A stretch of 64,000 bases of DNA from Aeoliella straminimaris. Lineage in GTDB: Bacteria; Planctomycetota; Planctomycetia; Pirellulales; Lacipirellulaceae. Below, piece after piece: positions 45,925-54,967 of this stretch. The notes beneath the pieces were generated by a model. It ran no database searches, was not told the DNA's origin, and worked only from the letters and a program-made list of their open reading frames with translations. Where the stretch lies: contig NZ_JAMXLR010000076.1 in assembly GCF_024054565.1 (NCBI RefSeq), forward strand, positions 62,001 to 126,000, written 5' to 3'. How positions within the stretch are numbered: position 1 is the stretch's first letter; each line of letters begins with the position of its first letter. The translations under genes and the position numbers were made by a program.

Positions 45925-47043
45925 CTACCGGCTTGTTGAGGGAGGATTCACTGGAATTAGCCTGCAATCAAGAAGCTTTTGCTCACCATCCATTTCAACC
46001 TCGTAACACGGATGGTCGCCGTCCCAGAACACCAAGGTGCTAGCGCCTTCTAGTAAAACAGCTCCGCCACGATCAATCACGTCCAAATCCCATTCGAGCT
46101 CGTCTCGATTGACAATGGCATGCCCCAGGTGATCGAAAGGGCCGAGCTGTTCGTAGTGGAGTTCAAGAACCAGTTCGCCATTAGTATCAAGGTACCCGGA
46201 TTTATCGGCTAAGTAGACTCCAGCCAGATCGTTCGAGAAACGTTCAACCCCATCAAATTGCAAGGGGAAAGCCTTGTCAATTAGGCTATCCACGAAGTAC
46301 CAATCAGAGTTGGCTGTTTCCTGAACTGCGCCGTAGCCACAATGATGAGGTATCGCGGAATAGTACCAATCAGAGACGAAGCATTCATTTTCAATATCGT
46401 AGTACGAGTTAGATGCCGAATCGCTGTTGGTTGCATCACGATTGATTACGTACAAACCATCTGGAGATGGGTATATCCAATTGTAGTCTAAGTCAAGCAG
46501 CAGTTTATCTTCCCGGATGCTGTAAATACCACAACGGTGGCTAAGATGACCTATCGTTCTCTTTGCAATAATCCAATCGCCAACTAAGTCTACCCCGTCG
46601 ATGTTGGCAAAAACAGAATCGGGCAACTTGCGATACCTTAGATCTGTTCCCAGCACAAACCATTCGATCTTTTGGTGAGCGTGCGTCTTTACAGTGGCAT
46701 GTGGCATCGGTGAGCCGTTATTGTCCGTGAAGCCGATGAAACTTTCTTCGAATATGGACTTGTCATTGATGGTGAGGATATCTGCAAGGCTCGTGACATT
46801 GCCATTTGCATCGACCAAAGCGCTTTCGCCGGTTGCCATCGTGACGGCTGCGAATCCACAAGCGAAATAGTTCGCGTAAGAGAATTGCGGTTCTATGACC
46901 CAATCGCTGTCCCTGACGAATCCGTACCGTCCAGTTCTCTGATCACTTAGCGGATACATGCTTGTCTGATTCTGCAACTGATTAAGTGTTACCGAAGCTT
47001 TCAGTGCTCTTGTGCGATAGCCCGACGATTTTGGGCCGTTCAT
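45925..47043 (-). CDS. WG-repeat-like protein
   Basis: A 372-residue protein resembling WG (KWG) beta-repeat proteins: RYGFVRDSDWVIEPQFSYAN near the N-terminus and GYLDTNGELVLELHYEQLG near residue 290 follow the G-x-hydrophobic-D/N-x-x-G-x-x-hydrophobic pattern. No enzymatic motif or signal peptide is evident. The gene is visibly AT-richer and uses less GC-biased codons than nearly all of its neighbours, hinting at horizontal acquisition. The start may be ATG 47043 or an internal Met 28 codons later (ATG 46959). Such repeats often mediate protein-protein interaction and occur in some toxin-related loci. Confidence 0.7.
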   Translation of the reverse strand: MNGPKSSGYRTRALKASVTLNQLQNQTSMYPLSDQRTGRYGFVRDSDWVIEPQFSYANYFACGFAAVTMATGESALVDANGNVTSLADILTINDKSIFEESFIGFTDNNGSPMPHATVKTHAHQKIEWFVLGTDLRYRKLPDSVFANIDGVDLVGDWIIAKRTIGHLSHRCGIYSIREDKLLLDLDYNWIYPSPDGLYVINRDATNSDSASNSYYDIENECFVSDWYYSAIPHHCGYGAVQETANSDWYFVDSLIDKAFPLQFDGVERFSNDLAGVYLADKSGYLDTNGELVLELHYEQLGPFDHLGHAIVNRDELEWDLDVIDRGGAVLLEGASTLVFWDGDHPCYEVEMDGEQKLLDCRLIPVNPPSTSR

Positions 47044-47410
47044 TGCTGCTTGATCCCGATTGGAGCGTGATTCTTTGGATACTCACCAAAACAGCGATAG
47101 TAAAGATCGGGATGTCCTGCCAAGGTACCTATCATATACTGCCGTTTTCAACGTCCGAGAATGCTGCATGCCTTTTCTCCGCCGCACCAATCTGTCGGCT
47201 CTTCAACTCTCCACCAATAATGCGCCCGAGTTCTTCGACCACGTGGCACTGTCATCGTGTATACCACTGATTTCGTAAGTGCGGGACAATGGGTGTGCGG
47301 ATTGCACTTCATGATAGTGATGCCAGTATGTCGTCAGTATACACGAGTCTGTCAATCTCTCCCTTGTTTTCGAAGTGGCACCAGTGGCATTGCGGCGTTG
47401 CATGTCCAAA

Positions 47411-47427
47411 CACGGGCCAAGCCCGTG
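47411..47427. repeat. CACGGGC-CAA-GCCCGTG hairpin
   Basis: A perfect 7-bp inverted repeat with a 3-nt loop, within the string ACGGGCCAAGCCCGTGGCAC. From memory this string is a recurrent intergenic palindrome in planctomycete genomes. No T-run follows. Confidence 0.55.
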
Positions 47428-47688
47428 GCACACGGATAAGAGGAGGCCAGGCAGTCGCGCCCGGCGCTTTGGCTATCGTATTTCGCTCCTGCGGAGCTGT
47501 ACTTGTTTCACGCTGTGCTGTCCGGGGATCCGTGGCAATCCGTGGCTGAATACGATTGCCGTGCTTGTAGCCTATTGGCCCCGGGAGATCCTTCAGTCGC
47601 TTAGGCTCCTTCAGGATGACATGCAGGTGGGAGCTTCTGTGGCCCGCGTCGTCTGGTAGTGCTTCCCCTCCCCGGGCCTTAGAGCCCG

Positions 47689-47706
47689 ACCCTCCCAAGG
47701 GAGGGT
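47689..47706. repeat. ACCCTCCC-AA-GGGAGGGT palindrome
   Basis: A perfect 8-bp inverted repeat with an AA centre, followed by GAAG. It shares the (T/C)TTCACCCTCCC string with the hairpin at 45144-45165, read in the opposite direction. Confidence 0.6.
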
Positions 47707-47862
47707 GAAGATCGTTCGGTTTGGCGTATCGCCTATAGCCTATAGCCAAAAGCCCACGCCCCACTTTTCGGTCGTTTTCTTACACGAACTGTGATAGAAC
47801 AAAATCGGCGAATACTGTACGCGTGAATACGTTCTGTCAACCTGGTTTTTGGGAGGTGTGCG

Positions 47863-48663
47863 ATGGCTCGGCCCTGTGTGTTGGACGAGGTTAAACAGCG
47901 GGAGATTTGTGTTTTGGTGACCGCGGGGATGAGCCTCACCAAGATTGCCGATTACGTGGGGTGCGATCGGCGGACCATCCAGCGGCTGCGGAAAACGGAT
48001 GAGGATTTCGACCTGCGGATGCGGCGGGCGGCCATGGCTGAGGAACTCGCTCCCATCCAGACGCTGCGAAACGCGTCGAAGACGCACTGGAGGGCCGCGG
48101 CCTACATGCTGGAGCGGAAGGAACGCCGCGAAGCGGAGCAGCGGGCCGCCCGGGAGCGGGGCCGGATTGCGCCCAACCTCGAGCACTTGGCCCGCGCCGT
48201 GAAGCAGGCGATCGCCGAAAAGGTGAGCGATCCCGTGTCGGAGCTGATGCTGCAGCAGAAAATCGACGAGATCTTTTGCAATCCCGATGCGGCGACCAAG
48301 CCCTTGAAACGCGGCACCCGGCGGCAGCGGGGGCCAAGCTGTGCTGCGTCGCCACCATGGGAGGATGCTCGCCAGCAATCGGAGTCCGCCGTTTCGGAGA
48401 ATGATATCGATGACGACTTGCTGGATGACGTCGATGATGAGATGAACGATGACCAGAGCGACGACAAAAGCTGCTACAACGTCAGCCCGGAGCGACTTGC
48501 CCAGATGGTCGCCGAGATTCGCGAGCAGGAGAAGGACTGGGCCAATGTGGGTTATGTCGCAGCTGCGGAGGCCCGCGCGCAACAACCACCCGACTGGCCC
48601 GTGGGCGATGCTGCGACGACCCCGACAAAAGCAGGCTCCAACGAGCGGCGGGGGGCAAAGTGA
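47863..48663 (+). CDS. HTH-domain protein, terminase-small-subunit-like N-terminus
   Basis: A 266-residue protein. The N-terminus (about 10-50) forms a homeodomain-like helix-turn-helix: REICVLVTAGMSLTKIADYV then GCDRRTIQRLRKTDEDF, like those in terminase small subunits, resolvases or transposase accessory proteins. A central Arg/Glu-rich helix (RKERREAEQRAARERGR) is followed by an acidic segment (NDIDDDLLDDVDDEMNDDQS) and a variable tail. GGGAGGTG upstream is a good ribosome-binding site. No catalytic motif or terminase large subunit is nearby, so a regulatory DNA-binding role is the cautious guess. Confidence 0.65.
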   Translation: MARPCVLDEVKQREICVLVTAGMSLTKIADYVGCDRRTIQRLRKTDEDFDLRMRRAAMAEELAPIQTLRNASKTHWRAAAYMLERKERREAEQRAARERGRIAPNLEHLARAVKQAIAEKVSDPVSELMLQQKIDEIFCNPDAATKPLKRGTRRQRGPSCAASPPWEDARQQSESAVSENDIDDDLLDDVDDEMNDDQSDDKSCYNVSPERLAQMVAEIREQEKDWANVGYVAAAEARAQQPPDWPVGDAATTPTKAGSNERRGAK

Positions 48664-48755
48664 GCGCTGCGTTTTGTCGCAGTGAATCGTGTTGGCGTGA
48701 TACTGCGACTTTACCAGGTGCGACAATACTGGCCGCGACGTTGCTGTTCGTGTGA

Positions 48756-49190
48756 CTAGACCGCTGGTTCGATCTTATCAATCCGCCGCTGGTGCCGGCC
48801 GCCTTCAAAGGTGGCGCCCAGCCAGGCGTCGACGATCTGCGCGCCGAGCTCGAGCGTGACCATCCGCTCGCCGATGGCGATGCAGTTGGCGTTGTTGTGC
48901 TGTTTGGCCAGACGGCCCGATTCTTCATTCCAGCACACAGCACAACGAATGCCGTGGACCTTGTTGGCGACAATCGCTTCGCCGTTGCCGGAACCGCCGA
49001 GCACGATGGCCACGTCGGCCTGGCCGGCGGGCACCATCTCGGCCGTGGGGCGAATGAAGTCGGGATAGTCGCACGAAGCATCGCTATCGGTACCGCAGTC
49101 GATCACCTCGTAGCCGGCCGCGGTGAGGTGAGCGATCAGGTGCTGCTTCAGGTGAAATCCAGCATGGTCGGAGCCAATCGCAATACGCAT
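48756..49190 (-). CDS. rpiB: Ribose-5-phosphate isomerase B
   Basis: A 144-residue RpiB/LacAB-family aldose-ketose isomerase interconverting ribulose-5-phosphate and ribose-5-phosphate in the pentose phosphate pathway. Signature sequences are MRIAIGSDHAGFHLKQHL, CGTDSDASCDYPDF and GGSGNGEAIVANKVHGIRCA. The G-N-G-E segment carries Glu where many enzymes have a catalytic Cys, as in mycobacterial-type RpiB, where Glu is the base (Glu71 here). The start at ATG 49190 gives the exact family N-terminus; the frame upstream is not related. Confidence 0.95.
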   Translation of the reverse strand: MRIAIGSDHAGFHLKQHLIAHLTAAGYEVIDCGTDSDASCDYPDFIRPTAEMVPAGQADVAIVLGGSGNGEAIVANKVHGIRCAVCWNEESGRLAKQHNNANCIAIGERMVTLELGAQIVDAWLGATFEGGRHQRRIDKIEPAV

Positions 49191-49291
49191 ACTTCGGAAG
49201 GCCTTGTTTTCGGACAAGAGGGGCAGGATAGCGACAATCAGCAGATGGTACCCCAAGCAGCCGCGGCTGCGAATCCCGCCCTCGCCAACTC

Positions 49292-50449
49292 CTACGGCAG
49301 CGGCATGTTCGGCGGCACCGCATCGGCCGGGCGGGGGTGCTCGGCATTGAACACCAGGAGCGCTTCGTACGGCTGAACGGCGACGAACGATTCGTCGACC
49401 GTGCCGTCGGCGAGCTGGAGCGGCTTGATGTCGAGTGAGAGGTGCTGGGCCAGGAACGGATAAGCGGCCTGCCGCTTGGAGTAGCCGTAGTCGTGCCCCT
49501 CGTCGGCGAAGTGGGCGTTCTCGACGAGGTCCGGCTTGCCGTAGAGTTCGTAGATGTATTTGACGTGCGGGTACTCGACCTCGGGCGTGTTGAGAGTCCA
49601 GTCGCCACCGTCGGAGACCATCAGTTGCGGCCGAGGTGCCGCCAGGGCGGCGATCTCTACGTTGTTGGTCTTGTGGGTATCGCTCCAGTGAATGGGCATA
49701 CCGCTTTCGCAAACGCAGCCGCCGAAGAAGTGAGCCGATACCTGACAAACCGGCACGGAGACTTTCACCCGCGGATCGATGGCCGTGAGGACGAACGTTT
49801 GTGTACCACCACCGGAGCAGCCGGTCATGCCGATGCGCTCGGGGTCGACTCCGTCGAACGACAGCAAGTAGTCGAGCGCGCGGATGCTGTTCCAGGTTTG
49901 CAGCCGCAGCACTTCAGGAGTTGCCCGATGGTCCCAGCCGGCTTCCTGCCAGTCGCCGTAACCAACCATGTCGTACTGAAACACGATGGCGCCCATCCGC
50001 GCCAGCACGGCGCAGCGAATCTGGCGGTTGTCGCCAAACCGACCGCCATGCCCATGCGGGCTGAGGATGCCGGCGTAGGAGTCGTACTGCTTGGTGGGAC
50101 GATAGAGTGTGCCAGTGACGTAGAAGCCGGGCGAGCTTTGAATAGCAACGTTCTCGATGGAGTAGCCATCGAACACCTCCTTGTGAGTAACGATGGGCTC
50201 GAGTGGTGTCTTCTCGGGCAAGGTTTCGAGCTTCGCACCGCGCTTGATTCCCGCGATGAGTTGCTCGCGCCGCTTCTGCCAGGCAGCGAGATCGGGCAAC
50301 GCGTCGCGCAGCGCGGCGAGCTCGGCCGCTGCCTCGGGTTGAGTGTGCGCATGCCCCACTCGCAAGCGTGGCTCTTCCTCGCCGTGAGCCGTGACGGCGA
50401 TCAGCAAACTGGCAACAACGTAGAACTTCACGGTGCTGGAGGAACGCAT
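49292..50449 (-). CDS. Exported alpha/beta hydrolase, acetyl-xylan-esterase-like
   Basis: A 385-residue protein with a signal peptide ([16 protein letters not shown]) and an alpha/beta-hydrolase fold of the abhydrolase-7/acetyl-xylan-esterase-related type common in planctomycetes. The nucleophile elbow is GCSGGG, in [26 protein letters not shown] precedes it; the acid may be in MVSDGGDWT; the catalytic His in [10 protein letters not shown]. Start ATG 50449 has AAAGGCGA about 8 nt upstream. Substrate unknown, perhaps carbohydrate esters in the periplasm. Confidence 0.85.
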   Translation of the reverse strand: MRSSSTVKFYVVASLLIAVTAHGEEEPRLRVGHAHTQPEAAAELAALRDALPDLAAWQKRREQLIAGIKRGAKLETLPEKTPLEPIVTHKEVFDGYSIENVAIQSSPGFYVTGTLYRPTKQYDSYAGILSPHGHGGRFGDNRQIRCAVLARMGAIVFQYDMVGYGDWQEAGWDHRATPEVLRLQTWNSIRALDYLLSFDGVDPERIGMTGCSGGGTQTFVLTAIDPRVKVSVPVCQVSAHFFGGCVCESGMPIHWSDTHKTNNVEIAALAAPRPQLMVSDGGDWTLNTPEVEYPHVKYIYELYGKPDLVENAHFADEGHDYGYSKRQAAYPFLAQHLSLDIKPLQLADGTVDESFVAVQPYEALLVFNAEHPRPADAVPPNMPLP

Positions 50450-50634
50450 GAGAGTTCGCCTTTCAGAAACCGGGACGCGAATCAAAAGAGACGGATGGCT
50501 ACAAAGATATCAGAAACCGTTGCGCCGGGCACCAGTTTTTGGTGCCACCCTCGGCAGGAGTCGTCGAGAAATGGGAAAAGATGTAGTATGCTGAGGGCCT
50601 ACTATTCTACCGCTCACCTAACTACGAGGCTTTC

Positions 50635-51594
50635 ATGGAGCCGCGCGAGGCGATACTAAAGATTTCCGATGCCATGAACGCTGCTGTTGTTGGGCAGCAG
50701 GACGTGGTAGAGCGCATGCTCGTGGCCCTGTTGGCCAACGGGCATGTGTTGATGGAGGGGCTACCCGGCACGGCGAAAACCCGCAGCGTGAAGACGCTGT
50801 CCCATCTGGTCGACAGCCAGTTCGGCCGGATCCAGTTCACGCCCGACCTGCTGCCATCGGATGTGACCGGCTCGGAGATTTACCGCGAGCAGACCGCCAC
50901 GTTCGAGTTCCAACCGGGGCCGATCTTTGGCAACTTGATCCTGGCAGATGAGATCAATCGCGCGCCGGCCAAGGTGCAGTCTGCCCTGCTCGAAGCCATG
51001 GAAGAGCGGCAGGTAACAGTCGCTGGCGAGACGCACAAACTGCCCGAGTTGTTTCTGGTGCTGGCAACACAGAATCCAATTGAGCAGGAAGGCACCTATC
51101 CGCTGCCCGAAGCCCAGATGGACCGCTTCCTGTTATATGTCCGCGTCGACTATCCGGCCGGAGAGAACGAGGCCACGATTTTGCGTTTGGTGCGAGGTGA
51201 AAAGTCGGGGCACGCGGCCGACCCACTACCGAAGATCGAGCAGCAGGTGGTGTTCGATGCGCGGCGGGCCGTCAATGCCATTCATGTCGCCGAGGCCGCT
51301 GAACAATACATCGTCGACCTGGTACTCGGCACCCGAGAACCACAAAAGTACGAAGGCAACCTGCCGAAGTGGATTCGCCTGGGAGCCAGTCCTCGGGGTA
51401 CCATCGCCCTGGACGCTGCGGCCCGGGCGCACGCCTGGTTGGCGGGACAGGATTTTGTGTCGCCCGACAACATCAGGGCCGTCGCTCCCGCTTGCCTGGC
51501 CCACCGGGTCCATCTGACCTACGAAGCCGAGGCCGCCGGCGTCACCCGCACGCAGGTGATTGAAGAATTGCTGAAGTGCGTGGTCCCCGTGTAG
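50635..51594 (+). CDS. MoxR-family AAA+ ATPase (BAT operon)
   Basis: A 319-residue MoxR AAA+ ATPase, first gene of a BAT/aerotolerance-type operon. Walker A is GLPGTAKT, Walker B is LILADEINRAP, sensor 1 is LATQNPIEQEGTYPLPEAQM followed by the arginine-finger-bearing MDRF, all typical. MoxR proteins act as chaperone-like regulators assembling or activating VWA-domain partners, here probably the BatA and BatB proteins. The DUF58 gene follows after 10 nt. Confidence 0.96.
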   Translation: MEPREAILKISDAMNAAVVGQQDVVERMLVALLANGHVLMEGLPGTAKTRSVKTLSHLVDSQFGRIQFTPDLLPSDVTGSEIYREQTATFEFQPGPIFGNLILADEINRAPAKVQSALLEAMEERQVTVAGETHKLPELFLVLATQNPIEQEGTYPLPEAQMDRFLLYVRVDYPAGENEATILRLVRGEKSGHAADPLPKIEQQVVFDARRAVNAIHVAEAAEQYIVDLVLGTREPQKYEGNLPKWIRLGASPRGTIALDAAARAHAWLAGQDFVSPDNIRAVAPACLAHRVHLTYEAEAAGVTRTQVIEELLKCVVPV

Positions 51595-51604
51595 AGGTAT
51601 TCAG

Positions 51605-52525
51605 ATGGATGGACGCGTAACCACGACGCTCGAAGAGCTCATCCTGCTGAAAGCGGACGCCCGCGGCTTCTCGTTTTCGCCACGTCAACCCGTTGGCTCG
51701 CTGCTGTCGGGACGGCACGCCTCCCGGTTGCGGGGAAGGGGGTTGTCGTTTGAAGAGCTACGCCAGTATCGCGAGGGCGACGACATTCGCACGATGGATT
51801 GGAAAGCGACCGCCCGACTTCGATCGCCGCAGGTCCGCGTCTATACCGAGGAACGCGAACGACCGGTGCTGCTGGTGGTCGATCAGCGCCAGACCATGTT
51901 CTTTGGCAGTCAGCGGGCGATGAAATCGGTCGCCGCGGCGGAACTGGCCGCCTTGGGCGCCTGGCGAGCCTTGGACGCTGGCGATCGGGTAGGGGGACTC
52001 GTGCTCGGCGACAACGAAATCGTCGAAATCCGACCGCACCGAAGTCAGACCCGCGTGCTGCAACTATTGCACGAGGTGGTTCGCCTGAACGAACAGTTAG
52101 TCACGGCCCACTCGCACGACAACAGCGCGACGCTCAATCAAGCACTCACGCAAGCGTTTCAGGTCGCCAAGCACGACCACCTGGTCGTGCTCGTAAGCGA
52201 CTTGGACGGGGCGGACGAAGAGACATCGCGACTCGCAGCGCGAATAGCGGCTCACAACGACATGCTGGTGGCCGCCGTCTATGACCCATTGGGGGCCTCG
52301 CTGGTTGGTTCGCCCGGCATGCTGGCGAGCGATCGCGGTCGGACGTGGGAAGTCGCCGGTGGCGGGAACTTCACGCAGGACTTCCGCAGTGCGTTCCAGC
52401 AACGATTGGACGAGTGGCGAGAGATCTTCCGCGCGCTGCGCGTGCCCGTGCTGCCGATCTCGGCGGCCCGCGCGGTACCCGAACAAATTCGCGCCCTGTT
52501 TGGCAATCGACCCCAAAAAGCATGA
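51605..52525 (+). CDS. DUF58 protein (BAT operon)
   Basis: A 306-residue DUF58 protein, a VWA-related fold typically encoded next to MoxR. The family motif is EEL-R-x-Y-x-x-G-D-D-I-R-x-x-D-W, seen here as LRQYREGDDIRTMDWKATAR (about 55-74). VLLVVDQRQTM resembles a degenerate metal-ion-dependent adhesion site. It is cytoplasmic and probably cooperates with MoxR. Its stop overlaps the DUF4381 start (ATGA). Confidence 0.93.
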   Translation: MDGRVTTTLEELILLKADARGFSFSPRQPVGSLLSGRHASRLRGRGLSFEELRQYREGDDIRTMDWKATARLRSPQVRVYTEERERPVLLVVDQRQTMFFGSQRAMKSVAAAELAALGAWRALDAGDRVGGLVLGDNEIVEIRPHRSQTRVLQLLHEVVRLNEQLVTAHSHDNSATLNQALTQAFQVAKHDHLVVLVSDLDGADEETSRLAARIAAHNDMLVAAVYDPLGASLVGSPGMLASDRGRTWEVAGGGNFTQDFRSAFQQRLDEWREIFRALRVPVLPISAARAVPEQIRALFGNRPQKA

Positions 52526-52986
52526 GTAGCGACCCTGCGAGCCTTGATCGCCTGCACGACGTCGTGGAGCCAGCCCCGGTTCCCTGGTGGCCGCCCGCGC
52601 CAGGTTGGTACGTGGTGATGGCCATCGCCGCGGTAGTGCTCGCTTGGCTGGGAGTGCGTCGCTGGCAACATTGGCGGGCCAACGCGTACCGCCGCGCTGC
52701 CCTCCGCGAATTGAACGACGCCACGACGCCGACCGACATTTCCGCCGTGCTGCGTCGGACGGCCCTGGTTGCCGCCCCGCGATCTACCGTCGCTTCACTC
52801 ACCGGGGATCGCTGGGCGAGTTGGCTGGCGGAGAGCACGTCCGCGAATATGCCACCGCAGGTTCGAGAGTTGTTGGCGGCGGGCGTCTATCAACAGTCGG
52901 CCGGTAGCGGTAATGTCTCGCTGCTGAAAGAGTACGCCCAGAAGTGGATCGAACAGCACCCATCGAACGATAGAGTACCCCGTTAG
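52522..52986 (+). CDS. DUF4381 small membrane protein (BAT operon)
   Basis: A 154-residue protein with one hydrophobic helix (WYVVMAIAAVVLAWLGV, about 29-45) preceded by a Pro/Trp-rich start (VPWWPPAPGW), followed by a soluble helical domain; this fits DUF4381 proteins of BAT operons. ATG 52522 overlaps the DUF58 stop by 4 nt. Its role is unknown but the constant position between DUF58 and BatA implies membership of the membrane complex. Confidence 0.88.
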   Translation: MSSDPASLDRLHDVVEPAPVPWWPPAPGWYVVMAIAAVVLAWLGVRRWQHWRANAYRRAALRELNDATTPTDISAVLRRTALVAAPRSTVASLTGDRWASWLAESTSANMPPQVRELLAAGVYQQSAGSGNVSLLKEYAQKWIEQHPSNDRVPR

Positions 52987-52994
52987 CCTTCGCG

Positions 52995-54032
52995 ATGCTT
53001 ACCTTCAGCTATCCATGGTTGTTTCTGCTGTTGCCCCTACCGTGGGTGCTGCGCGCGATGTTGCCGGCGGCCGAGTCGCGGCAAGCTGCCGTGCGAGTTC
53101 CGTTCGGCGAGCGATTGGCTTCCGCGCTGGGGTCGGCGGGCGGTTCCCCGGCTGCCACTACCGAAGCACGACGACTGTTCCTACCGGTGCTGCTGTGGCT
53201 GCTGGTGCTGGTGGCCATGGCACGCCCGCAATGGATAGAACCGCCGATTACCAAGGAACTGCCGACGCGCGACCTGCTGCTGTTGGTCGACCTGTCGAGT
53301 TCGATGTTGCAGGAGGACTTCGAGAACCAACAGGGGAAGAAAATCGATCGGCTGACGGCAGTAAAGCAGGTGCTGGGCGACTTTCTCGACCGTCGACAGG
53401 GTGATCGCGTCGGGCTGGTGGTGTTTGGCGACGCACCTTACTTGCAGGCTCCCTTCTCCACGGACCTGGATCTCGTCCGCAAATTGCTCGACGAATGCCA
53501 GGTCGGGATGGCAGGGCCCCGGACAGCATTGGGCGATGCAATTGGCTTTGGTGTGGGCCTGTTCGACGAAAGCGACGCACCCGCCAAGACGATGATCGCT
53601 CTGACCGATGGCAACGATACCAAGAGCCTGGTTCCACCGGTGCAGGCCGCCCGCGTGGCCGCGCAGCGTGATATTCGCATCTACACCGTGGCCATCGGCG
53701 ATCCAACGACCGCTGGTGAGGACAAGCTCGATGAGCAGGCGCTCCGCGACGTGGCGTCGGCCACAGGTGGTTCGTACTTCTTTGCCGCCGACCTGACGAG
53801 CTTGGAGGGCATCTACGACGAACTCGACAAGATCGAAACCCGCCAGGTGAAAACCGTGAGCCATCGGCCGCGGCGCGACCTCTTCTATTGGCCGCTGGCC
53901 GTGGCACTGGTGCTATCGGTGTGCCATCGAGCGTATACGTTGCTCGCGGATCGTCACCGAGCGCCCCAAAGGCATGACGGTCATGCTGTGCACGTCAATC
54001 CGGTCACGGGCAAACTGGAGTGGACGGCATGA
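52995..54032 (+). CDS. batA: BatA-like VWA membrane protein
   Basis: A 345-residue VWA protein with N-terminal hydrophobic helices (about 1-20, 55-75), a VWA domain (about 90-290) and a C-terminal helix (about 300-318). The MIDAS is intact: DLSSSM (about 97-102), later GPRTALGDAI and ALTDGND, so divalent metal binding is expected. BatA proteins are linked to oxidative-stress tolerance or envelope quality control, though the mechanism is unresolved. The next gene overlaps by 4 nt (ATGA). Confidence 0.93.
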   Translation: MLTFSYPWLFLLLPLPWVLRAMLPAAESRQAAVRVPFGERLASALGSAGGSPAATTEARRLFLPVLLWLLVLVAMARPQWIEPPITKELPTRDLLLLVDLSSSMLQEDFENQQGKKIDRLTAVKQVLGDFLDRRQGDRVGLVVFGDAPYLQAPFSTDLDLVRKLLDECQVGMAGPRTALGDAIGFGVGLFDESDAPAKTMIALTDGNDTKSLVPPVQAARVAAQRDIRIYTVAIGDPTTAGEDKLDEQALRDVASATGGSYFFAADLTSLEGIYDELDKIETRQVKTVSHRPRRDLFYWPLAVALVLSVCHRAYTLLADRHRAPQRHDGHAVHVNPVTGKLEWTA

Positions 54033-54967
54033 TCGAGCAGTTCTCCAATTTTCATTTCCTTCGCCCGTGGTGGCTGCTGATGTTGCCCGTGGCGGTGGTC
54101 GTCTGGTGGTTCTGGCAGCGACGTAGCGATGCCTTGAGTGGCTGGCGAAGTCAGATCGACCCAAAGTTGCTCGAGGCCCTGGTCGTCGGTCGAGAGTCGC
54201 ACCGCGACTGGCGACCGTGGCTGCTGCTGGCGGCCTGGCTATTGGTGGTGCTTGCCGTGGCAGGGCCCACCTGGCGGTTGGAGCCGAATCCCTTCGCTGC
54301 CGACGCGCAGCCGCTGTTGATTCTGCTTAAGGCCGACGACAGCATGAACCAGACGCCTCCAGAGCCTTCGCGGATGGAACGCGCACATTTGAAGATCGAA
54401 GACCTGGCCGAGTTGCGGCAAGGACAGCCGCTTGGTCTGATCGCCTATGCGGGCTCGGCGCACCTGGTGCTGCCGCCAACACACGACACCGAAGTCGTTG
54501 CCAAGATGGCATCGCAAGTCAGCCCCGCGATCATGCCTAAGCCGGGCGACCGTTTGGATCTGGCGATCGAGCAAGCGACGAAGCTGCTGGCTCAACTGCA
54601 GCAAGGGGGATCGTTGCTGGTGGTGGCCGATACCGCGGAAATTGACACCCAGGCGGTCGCGGCACTGAGCAAGTTAGAGCCATCGTTTCCTATTCAGTTC
54701 CTTTCTCTGGGCGGCGACGACAGTCCAGAGGGGGTCAGTATTCAGCAGGCGGCCGGCAAGCTACACGCCGAAGTGCAGGCGCTGGCCGTGGATGACCAGG
54801 ACCTAACGAGCGTGATCAGTTTTGCCGAACGGCGAGCCTTCCAAGGCCTGGCAGGTGAGAGCGACCGTTGGCAGGAGGCGGGCTACTGGCTCTCGCCTGT
54901 GATTGCCTTAATCGTGGCCCTTTCGTTCCGCCGTCGACGAGTCGTCACGCCGGAGGGGCAGTCATGA
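54029..54967 (+). CDS. batB: BatB-like VWA membrane protein with altered MIDAS
   Basis: A 312-residue protein with the same plan as BatA: N-terminal helices (about 10-30 and 65-85), a VWA-like domain and a C-terminal helix. The MIDAS position reads ADDSMNQ, i.e. D-x-S-x-N instead of DxSxS, and the later T/D motif (PGDRLDLAIEQA; VVADTAEID) differs, so metal-dependent adhesion may be weakened or lost. Starts at ATG 54029 overlapping the BatA stop; its own stop overlaps the TPR gene start at 54964. Likely partner of BatA. Confidence 0.9.
   Translation: MIEQFSNFHFLRPWWLLMLPVAVVVWWFWQRRSDALSGWRSQIDPKLLEALVVGRESHRDWRPWLLLAAWLLVVLAVAGPTWRLEPNPFAADAQPLLILLKADDSMNQTPPEPSRMERAHLKIEDLAELRQGQPLGLIAYAGSAHLVLPPTHDTEVVAKMASQVSPAIMPKPGDRLDLAIEQATKLLAQLQQGGSLLVVADTAEIDTQAVAALSKLEPSFPIQFLSLGGDDSPEGVSIQQAAGKLHAEVQALAVDDQDLTSVISFAERRAFQGLAGESDRWQEAGYWLSPVIALIVALSFRRRRVVTPEGQS

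Larger units (their letters stand above)
47044..47862. other. Repeat-bearing non-coding region
   Basis: An 819-bp region without a convincing gene. It contains a perfect CACGGGC-CAA-GCCCGTG hairpin (47411-47427), the ACCCTCCC-AA-GGGAGGGT palindrome (47689-47706) and a direct repeat of CCTATAGC near 47732-47745. The composition is mixed and open frames are short with no motifs. It may hold a decayed insertion or a set of interspersed elements. Confidence 0.5.
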
